Positions 45,921 through 52,394 of a DNA stretch of 64,000 nt are shown here, piece by piece. The stretch comes from Sphingobacterium wenxiniae (GTDB lineage: Bacteria > Bacteroidota > Bacteroidia > Sphingobacteriales > Sphingobacteriaceae), in the NCBI RefSeq assembly GCF_900116225.1, contig NZ_FOZZ01000007.1:186001-250000 (forward strand). The letters run 5' to 3'. Position 1 is the stretch's first letter. Every line of letters begins with the position of its first letter. A program made the position numbers and the translations under genes. The notes beneath the pieces were generated by a model that was given only the letters and a program-made list of their open reading frames with translations, did not search any database and was not told where the DNA came from.

Positions 45921-46652
45921 TTAAACAAAACCTCCAATAATCGCTGCGGGATGTAATTCTTTTGTGTTGCGCACAAAATTTCGGTTTCCCATTTTATCGC
46001 TGTATATTATGTTTAGACCTACTAAGATTATATCTACCTGTTGTTTTGGGATGTCAAAAATAAGTTGCTGTTCGGGAATGACTTCCTCTTGTCCTTGGCC
46101 TGTATAGATCTCTATTTCTTGGGTTCCAAGAGGAAGGAATGCCCCATAAGTAAAACCAATGGTTTCTACTTGTATGGTGACATAATAGCAGTCTTTTGGA
46201 ATATAGAGATGCTGGTATCGTTGGAAAGCCGGAAAATGTACAGATACCTGCTTATCATTGCTTATGCTTAGAATGGGATCGACATACATATAATCATGCA
46301 GGTGACAATTCCTATTGAACTGGAAACCAATTAGCCTATTTAAGTTACCGGATTCTATTGTATTTAAACCCGGACGGGGTTTGGGCGTAGACCTCATGAC
46401 ACGTCGGATATGTTGTATCAAACGGTTGTGCATTTTATCATCATGCAACTGCATATGGGTGTTAACAAATGCCTGTCTGAGAAGTGCTCCCATGGAGCTG
46501 CTATAACCGAAATCCTCCGCTGCAGCTTTGGTTGATTTCGATTGCTTAATCTTACGTCCCGGTTTAGTCTGTACAACTTGCTGATTGCCGACCTTGCGAT
46601 TGACCAAGTTCCCAACTTGGCCCCTCAAAAATCCATTTTTTACGATAGCCAT
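45921..46652 (-). CDS. DUF6266-like Bacteroidota protein, function unknown
   Basis: 243 residues, no signal peptide or membrane helix. The N-terminus AIVKNGFLRGQVGNLVNRKV with VVQTKPGRKIKQSKSTKAAA resembles the GxLGGFxGKVG...RSxP start of DUF6266 proteins; the similarity is by eye and the family assignment is uncertain. A basic N-terminal third is followed by a beta-rich C-terminal half (VSVHFPAFQRYQHLYIPKD, YYVTIQVETIGFTYGAFLPL, DIILVGLNIIYSDKM). It ends against the GH20 terminator. A -7/-33 pair lies at 46752-46782, and directly upstream of that is a 200-bp array with an 11-nt period. Related proteins in this family are of unknown function. Confidence 0.6.
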   Translation of the reverse strand: MAIVKNGFLRGQVGNLVNRKVGNQQVVQTKPGRKIKQSKSTKAAAEDFGYSSSMGALLRQAFVNTHMQLHDDKMHNRLIQHIRRVMRSTPKPRPGLNTIESGNLNRLIGFQFNRNCHLHDYMYVDPILSISNDKQVSVHFPAFQRYQHLYIPKDCYYVTIQVETIGFTYGAFLPLGTQEIEIYTGQGQEEVIPEQQLIFDIPKQQVDIILVGLNIIYSDKMGNRNFVRNTKELHPAAIIGGFV

Positions 46653-46751
46653 AGCATAAAATTAGAAATTTATAGTGCTGAAAAACAAGTTTTTGTGAAT
46701 TTTTACCAATATGAAAACCGGTGTTCGACAAGGCATTGCAAAATTGAAAAT

Positions 46752-46782
46752 CAAAAGTGGACTTGTTTTATGAAAATGGCAA
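46752..46782 (-). promoter_or_regulatory. Possible promoter of the DUF6266-like gene
   Basis: Minus strand: TTG (46780-46782), 20 nt, then CACTTTTG (46752-46759), one mismatch to TAnnTTTG. It would start transcription near 46745. The 11-nt array begins 22 nt upstream of its -33 element. Confidence 0.4.
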
Positions 46783-46804
46783 TGTATGGAAGGTATAGAA
46801 ACCC

Positions 46805-47013
46805 TTCGACACTTCTTCGAAGAGTCTTCGGTACTGCTTTAGGATAGCTTCGGCTTAGGTTCGGTAATGCTTATGGGTGCGACCGAGGTTCCCGTGCTGT
46901 TCTTACCCCGTATGTCCATGTTAATACTCGGAGTCAACACGGACTCACCTCGGACTTACCATGGACTCATCTACTCCCTGTCTCGAACCATTCCCGAAGC
47001 AGTCTCAAAGATA
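46805..47013. repeat. Degenerate tandem array with an exact 11-nt period
   Basis: Block A reads in 11-nt steps: TTCGACACTTC, TTCGAAGAGTC, TTCGGTACTGC, TTTAGGATAGC, TTCGGCTTAGG, TTCGGTAATGC, TTATGGGTGCG, ACCGAGGTTCC (46805-46892). After three weak units, block B continues in the same 11-nt register with the CGG one base later: ACTCGGAGTCA, ACACGGACTCA, CCTCGGACTTA, CCATGGACTCA, TCTACTCCCTG, TCTCGAACCAT, TCCCGAAGCAG, TCTCAAAGATA (46926-47013). The period is not a multiple of three, so this is not a coding repeat. Confidence 0.85.
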
Positions 47014-47128
47014 AGTCAACAAGATAACGAGCTCTCTTAGGGCTAAGATAAGAATAAATTTGTTTCCTTATAGATAGGGGTTTTTAATAAAACCTATTGT
47101 GCGTTATAAAATAAAAAGCCCCTTATTG

Positions 47129-47160
47129 TCACTCTGAGGCTTCGACAAGCTCAGTATGAC
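47129..47160. repeat. Short dispersed-type repeat around CTTCGACAAGCTCAG
   Basis: TCACTCTGAGGCTTCGACAA followed by GCTCAGTATGAC; CTGAGGCTT and AAGCTCAG can pair. The word CTTCGACAAGCTCAG is a common dispersed intergenic sequence in Bacteroidota genomes. Confidence 0.5.
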
Positions 47161-47239
47161 AAAAAGACTTGAGAATGTACAAAACAACACATTAATAAAT
47201 TGTTCAGAAGTAAGGCAAGAAATTTCTATTAATCTGCGT

Positions 47240-47992
47240 TTAATTTTTAGACTGATCTTTTTCTAAAAGCTGTAGTGTATTATCAATATGCTGTTTGGAA
47301 GTTTTCCAATCATCATGACCGGGAATAACGAGGTTGATTTCAGGATAATGAGCGAGTAACCTTGCTAAAGAAGGTTTCCATTCTTCGACTTTTCCATCAC
47401 CTGTAAAACCAAGATTTTTGGCATCAGCACTTTTGATAAAACATCCACCATCAAGAATCCTATATTCAGGAAACCAAACTACGGTATTATCTAAGGAATG
47501 TCCAGGGCCAAAGAAATTAAACACAAAAGTTTCTTCACCTATAGTATAAATTGTGTCTTCTTCAATAATATACATTGCCATGGGTTTTCCGTTTTGTTGG
47601 AGCAGATGATTGGTGCGGGCTGTTGCATAAGTAGGAATACCTATTTCATTATAATAGCCAAAACCTCCGGCACGATCTTCATGCCAATGCGTGGCATAAA
47701 CACCAATTACAGGTAAGCCATGCCTATTTTGGATACTGTCCAAAAGAGGTTGATATTGTGAAGCATCCCACGGTGTATCAAACAGTATTACTCCTTCATT
47801 GGTGATAAGGTACAATGCATTTGCAGAAACTTTCGTTCCATTATACTCATTGTAGGTTGTGAAGAGATAAAGCTTATCGTTAAGCTGTTCAATCTGCAAA
47901 GATTTTTCTTGAGCCAAGGCAGATAAAGCATTCACAACAATAAACAGGATTAGACTTATGATCTTGGAAAAGATTTGCTGTTTTTTCTTCAT
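47240..47992 (-). CDS. Subclass B1-type metallo-beta-lactamase
   Basis: About 250 residues from ATG 47992, which opens a signal peptide (KIISLILFIVVNALSALA, cleavage after about residue 27); the frame extends 21 codons further upstream but without a signal. All six B1 zinc ligands are present: THWHED (H102, H104, D106), GPGHSLDN (H165), LDGGCFIKS (C184) and IPGHDDW (H226). The cysteine rather than serine ligand and the single HxHxD pattern indicate subclass B1, as in the chromosomal BlaB/IND enzymes of Bacteroidota, which hydrolyse carbapenems. It follows the GH29 gene by 69 nt. Activity on drugs is inferred from the family. Confidence 0.88.
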   Translation of the reverse strand: MKKKQQIFSKIISLILFIVVNALSALAQEKSLQIEQLNDKLYLFTTYNEYNGTKVSANALYLITNEGVILFDTPWDASQYQPLLDSIQNRHGLPVIGVYATHWHEDRAGGFGYYNEIGIPTYATARTNHLLQQNGKPMAMYIIEEDTIYTIGEETFVFNFFGPGHSLDNTVVWFPEYRILDGGCFIKSADAKNLGFTGDGKVEEWKPSLARLLAHYPEINLVIPGHDDWKTSKQHIDNTLQLLEKDQSKN

Positions 47993-48011
47993 ATTGTGTT
48001 TTGATTTTTTA

Positions 48012-48048
48012 ATATGCTTCCGAAATATTAGAAACTTCGGAAGCATAT
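48012..48048. terminator. 13-bp hairpin between GH29 and the metallo-beta-lactamase gene
   Basis: ATATGCTTCCGAA (48012-48024) pairs perfectly with TTCGGAAGCATAT (48036-48048), 11-nt loop. No T-run follows on the minus strand, so it may only attenuate or protect the message. Confidence 0.55.
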
Positions 48049-48061
48049 AGGCCACAGGAGG

Positions 48062-49825
48062 CTATTCCTCTTTTTTCTCTATCCAAATATGGTTTAACCA
48101 CAGTTGTTGCTTTCCTTCTGATTGCAATTCGACTGTGTATTTCCCCGCTTTGTCTACAGTAATTTCACCAATAGGACTGTCGACAAATTCGTCGGTATAA
48201 TTATTCTCATTGGGTTCTGCTACGACCTTTCCGTTTGGAGCAATAGCAGCTTGTAGTTTTTGATTGTCTATTTTAAGGATTACCGCAACAGCAGCTTCTT
48301 CAGGATTATGCCCTGACAAATCTACGCTATAGGTTCCTGCTGCAGGAAGATATACCTCCCAGATTACTTTATTATCGGTTGTTTTCGTATAGGCAGGTCG
48401 CGTTCTGTCGGCTTTGACGAGTTGCAATTCGGATTTGTTCACAGCATTTTGACCGGTAAGGGAAAAGCCTCCGAAAGTAGATTCGGCCACAATGGAAGAC
48501 ACTGTTTCTATATCATCGTATGTAAGTCGGATAATTGAAACGAATGGATCAGGCTGCTGTTGGGGCAATTGGATGTGCGTTAGTGGTCCATATTGCTCAA
48601 CAGAAAGTGTTTCATTTCCTGCTGTAGAAAGCAATTCGGCTTTTTGTGGTTTGCTATTGATGCCAGACACACGCAATTTGCCGTCTAAAGGCCAATTGAA
48701 CACATGTAGGTATACAGTATTGCTTTTTCTGTCTTTGGTAATTTTACCCCAATCGTGTTGGTTGAGATTAAGTCCAGTATTGTTATACAATGCTTCACCA
48801 TAATTATTTAACCATTGTCCTATGTCATTCAATCGGCTAATGCTTTCATAAGGAACAGCTCCATTGGCACGAGGGCCAATATTCAGCGTGAAGCCCCCAT
48901 TAAGTGCTACGTTGCTTATTAGCGATTCAAAAAGTTGACCACTGGATTTCCAGTTTTTTTCTTGACCGCTATATCCCCAAGAATGGGCAATAGTGCCCGG
49001 GGTTTCCCAAGGGTGGTCAACATAGCTTGTACCAAATTGGTTGTCGCCTAAGGTTTCAAAATCTACATATTTGGCGTCCGTTGGTAAGCCCAGTCGTGAG
49101 TTAATCAGGCAATTGGGCTGTAGTTCACGGATGAGTGCTACTGCTTGTTCCAGCTGTTCTCTTTTAAAAATGGTTTTCTCGTAAGGGATCCACATATCGA
49201 ACCACATGATGGCGATGTCGCCGTAATTCGTTAACAATTCACGCATCTGCGGGATGGCTTTCTCCTGCCAATATTGATTGAATTGTTCGTCCGTTACGTA
49301 ACCTGTGAGTTCTTGGTTGTGATCCCATGCGTATGGATGCTCCCAGTCGAGCCAATGGGAATAGTAGAACCCCAACTTCATATCGTGCTTACGGCAAGCT
49401 TCCGCAATTTCTTTAATGACATCCCGGTTCGTTCCTGACAACTTAGGCAGAGAATAATCACCAACCTTGGTATCCCAAAGTGCTACACCATCGTGATGCT
49501 TGGAGGTGATGATGATGTATTTCATACCCGACTTCTTGGCTAGTAATACCCATTCCTCGGGATTGATTTTGTCCCAAACGAAGCGTTTTGCCAATTCACC
49601 ATATTCTTCTTTGGAGATACGATTGCGGTAACGAATCCACTCTGCATAGTTGTTTGCATAGCGTAACTTCTCTCCTTTCCACAGTCCTTCGGCAGCACTG
49701 TACAATCCCCAATGTATGAACATACCGTAGCGGGCCTCTTCAAACCATTCGGTGCGAGGGGATTGGGCTTTTATAAACGAAATGGAGAATAAGTATATGA
49801 TTAATAGAAATAGACCCTTTTTCAT
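48062..49825 (-). CDS. GH29 alpha-L-fucosidase with C-terminal beta domain
   Basis: 587 residues with a signal peptide (ending SFIKAQ). GH29 enzymes release alpha-L-fucose from glycan ends. The barrel shows RYGMFIHWGLYSAAEG, YIIITSKHHDGVALWDT and IAIMWFDMW, with the predicted nucleophile D210, then NCLINSRLGLP and GGFTLNIGPRANG. After residue about 330 come beta domains, the last (about 445-585) resembling a carbohydrate-binding module (VIWEVYLPAAGTYSVDLSG, AGKYTVELQSEGKQQLWLN). Divergent from GH92; both promoters lie in the 212-bp gap, with a TACGTA-centred palindrome between them. Confidence 0.93.
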   Translation of the reverse strand: MKKGLFLLIIYLFSISFIKAQSPRTEWFEEARYGMFIHWGLYSAAEGLWKGEKLRYANNYAEWIRYRNRISKEEYGELAKRFVWDKINPEEWVLLAKKSGMKYIIITSKHHDGVALWDTKVGDYSLPKLSGTNRDVIKEIAEACRKHDMKLGFYYSHWLDWEHPYAWDHNQELTGYVTDEQFNQYWQEKAIPQMRELLTNYGDIAIMWFDMWIPYEKTIFKREQLEQAVALIRELQPNCLINSRLGLPTDAKYVDFETLGDNQFGTSYVDHPWETPGTIAHSWGYSGQEKNWKSSGQLFESLISNVALNGGFTLNIGPRANGAVPYESISRLNDIGQWLNNYGEALYNNTGLNLNQHDWGKITKDRKSNTVYLHVFNWPLDGKLRVSGINSKPQKAELLSTAGNETLSVEQYGPLTHIQLPQQQPDPFVSIIRLTYDDIETVSSIVAESTFGGFSLTGQNAVNKSELQLVKADRTRPAYTKTTDNKVIWEVYLPAAGTYSVDLSGHNPEEAAVAVILKIDNQKLQAAIAPNGKVVAEPNENNYTDEFVDSPIGEITVDKAGKYTVELQSEGKQQLWLNHIWIEKKEE

Positions 49826-49888
49826 GATATGAATGGATTTAGTGTTTATGTTGTGTCCTTAATAATATTTTGAACTTTTGTCTTTTTA

Positions 49889-49918
49889 CGAATATACGTT
49901 CTTTACGTAAACGAACAA
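49889..49918 (-). promoter_or_regulatory. Promoter of the GH29 gene
   Basis: Minus strand: TTG (49916-49918), 19 nt, then TATATTCG (49889-49896), one mismatch to TAnnTTTG. The spacer contains the palindrome at 49902-49911. Confidence 0.5.
49902..49911. promoter_or_regulatory. Candidate operator TTTACGTAAA
   Basis: A perfect 10-bp palindrome that sits between the -33 and -7 elements of the GH29 promoter, flanked by GTTC and GAAC as partial extra arms. A repressor bound here would block that promoter. A TACGTA core also occurs in the palindrome before the second GH29 gene. Confidence 0.45.
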
Positions 49919-49983
49919 GCGTTTGGTTTTGTAAAAAAGTTACAATGGTTCGGTTTTTTTATTGCTAAAACGTATTTTCGTAG

Positions 49984-50016
49984 TTGTGTTAACCAATCTT
50001 TGAGATTGTACATTTG
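49984..50016 (+). promoter_or_regulatory. Promoter of the GH92-GH3 pair
   Basis: TTG (49984-49986), 22 nt, then TACATTTG (50009-50016), a perfect -7. Transcription would start near 50023, about 15 nt before the ATG. Confidence 0.55.
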
Positions 50017-50037
50017 ATTTAGAATTTTTATAAGATT

Positions 50038-52323
50038 ATGATGATAGATTTAAGGAGTTTTTCCAGCAAATTATTTGCTTACTGTAACGTGCTGATGCTA
50101 TTTATATCCTGTAATATGGGTGAAAATATCGATCAGCGCCGTTTTACGGATTATGTAGATCCATACATTGGAACAGGGGGGCATGGGCATGTGTTTTTGG
50201 GCGCTAATGTTCCGTATGGTGCGGTTCAGCTTGGTCCTTCTAACCTTTCTGACGGTTGGGATTGGGTTTCCGGCTATCATATTTCAGATTCAACGATTAT
50301 TGGCTTTGCCCATCAGCACCTTAGTGGTACAGGAATAGGTGACTTGGGCGATGTGGTACTGTTGCCCTTCACGGGTGATGTAACTTTCAGAAGAGGTGAG
50401 CATGGTCATGAAGATAGCGGTGCATATTCGTTGTTTAATCGGGATACGGAGCGTGTCAGACCGGGTTATTATGCTGTGCACCTGAATCGTTTTGATGTTG
50501 ATGTAGAACTGACAGCAACTTCCCGTGTAGGGTTTCATAAATACAGTTATAAGGACAATGAAGTACCGAAAGTACTGATTAATCTGGATGCCGGTATTGG
50601 TTGGGAAGGCAAAAAGGAGGGACATTTGGTTGTCGAGAACGATACGGTGGTTTCGGGATATCGTTACTCTATGGGCTGGGCCAAGAACCAAAAGATTTAC
50701 TTTACGGCAACATTTTCACGCCCGATAGCAGGGTATAGGCTGGCTGATAGTACCGCTGTAAAAGAAGGGAATGAGATTACTGCGCGACGGACGTATGGGG
50801 AGTTTGCTTTTGCTGCGCAGGACGAACAGGACATTCTGGTAAAAGTTGCTATTTCGCCAGTTAGTGTGGCGAATGCCAAATTGAATATGCAGGCTGAATT
50901 GCCCGGTTGGGATTTTGTACAGGTCAAAGAAGCTGCTGATTTGGCATGGAATAAGGAATTGGCAAAAGTCAACATCGAGACCTCGGATAGTATTGCTAAA
51001 AAAGTCTTCTACACGGCGCTTTATCATACGATGATTGCGCCTTCTACGTTTAGTGATGTGAATGGCGAATATATGGGAAGTGACTTTAAACCGCATAAAT
51101 TAACCTCGGGCGAAAATTATACAACTTTTTCGCTTTGGGACACGTACCGTGCGGCTCATCCGTTGATGAGTATTATCCATCGGGATCGTGTGCCGGATAT
51201 GATCAATAGTATGTTGCGTATTTATCAGGAGCAAGGGAAGCTTCCTGTATGGCACTTGGTGGGTAATGAGACCGATTGTATGGTGGGAAACCCGGGTATT
51301 ATCGTGGTTGCCGATGCGTATCTGAAAGGTGTTGGAGGCTTTGATAAAGATTTGGCTTATGAGGCCATGAAAGTTTCTGCGATGAAGGATGACCGCGGGC
51401 TGAATTGGCACAAACAGTATGGTTATGTGCCTTATGATAAGGAAGAAGTGGAATCGGTAGCGAAAGGCTTGGAATTTGCCATTGCGGATTGGTGTCTGGC
51501 ACAGGTAGCCAAACTGCGTGGCGAGCAGGAAGATTATGCGTACTTTATCAAGCGTAGCGATGCTTATCAATATTATTTCGATAAAGATTTACAGTTTTTG
51601 CGTGGGGTGGATTCGAAAGGAAATTTCAGACCGGGTGTATTTGATCCTTTCCATTCGGCACATTTGGCTAATGATTACACAGAGGGGAATGCCTGGCAGT
51701 ATACCTGGCTGGTGCCACATGATGTAAATGGTTTCATGGGGCTTTTCGGCGGAGAAGATAAGTTTATTACCAAACTGGATTCTTTATTTGTGGTTGAAGG
51801 TGATCTGGGTGAGCATGCTTCGCCGGATATCAGTGGATTGATTGGTCAATATGCGCATGGAAACGAACCAAGTCATCACGTCATTTATATGTATGCATAC
51901 GCCGGCCAACCTTGGAAGGTCGCTGATCGGGTTCGGGAGACCTTGGCCACGATGTACACGGACAAGCCGGATGGTTTGTCGGGCAATGAGGATGTCGGGC
52001 AGATGTCGGCATGGTATGTTTTGTCGTCATTAGGATTTTATCAGGTATCGCCTGCGGGTGGTCCGTTTATTTTCGGTAGCCCTTTGTTTGATAAGGTGAC
52101 GATGACGATCGGTGAAGGCAAAACATTAGCATTGATTGCGCATAACAATAGTAAAGAGAACAAATATATACAGCAGGTACGGCTCAATGGCAAGCCTTAT
52201 GTGCAGTCATACATCGCTTATGAGGATCTCATGAAGGGCGGGAAGCTGGAGTTTGATATGGGGGATAAGCCTTCGGATACTTTTGGCGTAAAAATGGAAA
52301 ACAGACCGCAGTCGGTACGTTAA
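50038..52323 (+). CDS. GH92 family glycoside hydrolase (alpha-mannosidase type), predicted lipoprotein
   Basis: 761 residues. The N-terminus has a lipoprotein-like signal (NVLMLFISC, Cys about 25). GH92 features: YVDPYIGTGGHGHVFLGANV, SGYHISDSTIIGFAHQHLSG, the general-acid glutamate in NDYTEGNAWQYTWLV (about residue 549), GNEPSHHVIYMYAY, and GNEDVGQMSAWYVLSSLGFY (about 649-668). It is a paralogue of the GH92 protein encoded at 35.6 kb, with a visibly more G-rich sequence. It probably forms an operon with GH3 71 nt downstream. Exo-mannosidase activity is inferred from the family. Confidence 0.94.
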   Translation: MMIDLRSFSSKLFAYCNVLMLFISCNMGENIDQRRFTDYVDPYIGTGGHGHVFLGANVPYGAVQLGPSNLSDGWDWVSGYHISDSTIIGFAHQHLSGTGIGDLGDVVLLPFTGDVTFRRGEHGHEDSGAYSLFNRDTERVRPGYYAVHLNRFDVDVELTATSRVGFHKYSYKDNEVPKVLINLDAGIGWEGKKEGHLVVENDTVVSGYRYSMGWAKNQKIYFTATFSRPIAGYRLADSTAVKEGNEITARRTYGEFAFAAQDEQDILVKVAISPVSVANAKLNMQAELPGWDFVQVKEAADLAWNKELAKVNIETSDSIAKKVFYTALYHTMIAPSTFSDVNGEYMGSDFKPHKLTSGENYTTFSLWDTYRAAHPLMSIIHRDRVPDMINSMLRIYQEQGKLPVWHLVGNETDCMVGNPGIIVVADAYLKGVGGFDKDLAYEAMKVSAMKDDRGLNWHKQYGYVPYDKEEVESVAKGLEFAIADWCLAQVAKLRGEQEDYAYFIKRSDAYQYYFDKDLQFLRGVDSKGNFRPGVFDPFHSAHLANDYTEGNAWQYTWLVPHDVNGFMGLFGGEDKFITKLDSLFVVEGDLGEHASPDISGLIGQYAHGNEPSHHVIYMYAYAGQPWKVADRVRETLATMYTDKPDGLSGNEDVGQMSAWYVLSSLGFYQVSPAGGPFIFGSPLFDKVTMTIGEGKTLALIAHNNSKENKYIQQVRLNGKPYVQSYIAYEDLMKGGKLEFDMGDKPSDTFGVKMENRPQSVR

Positions 52324-52335
52324 TTATTATTTTAA

Positions 52336-52380
52336 AGTGAAGAAAGTTAAGGAAGTGATGGAGGTTATGAGGGTGTTTTA
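52336..52380. repeat. Five-unit array with a 9-nt period
   Basis: AGTGAAGAA, AGTTAAGGA, AGTGATGGA, GGTTATGAG, GGTGTTTTA in continuous 9-nt register. The first three fit AGTKAWGRA closely; the last two are weak. It fills most of the gap between GH92 and GH3. Confidence 0.55.
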
Positions 52381-52394
52381 AAGAGTTATAGCTA

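Larger units (their letters stand above)
46653..47239. other. 587-bp gene-free spacer holding a promoter, an 11-nt periodic array and a dispersed repeat
   Basis: No coding frame is credible here; a 101-codon plus-strand frame (46542-46847) overlaps the DUF6266-like gene and ends in the array. The contents are listed separately: promoter 46752-46782, array 46805-47013, repeat 47129-47160. Between 47014 and 47128 I see only AT-rich sequence and a weak GGTTTT/AAAACC hairpin (47079-47094). Confidence 0.6.

Noticed and set aside
46542-46847. A 101-codon plus-strand frame before the 11-nt array
   Set aside because: It overlaps the DUF6266-like gene on the other strand, resembles no protein, and ends inside the array.
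46805-47013. CRISPR array
   Set aside because: The units are 11 nt with no separate repeats and spacers, and no cas gene is present in the window.
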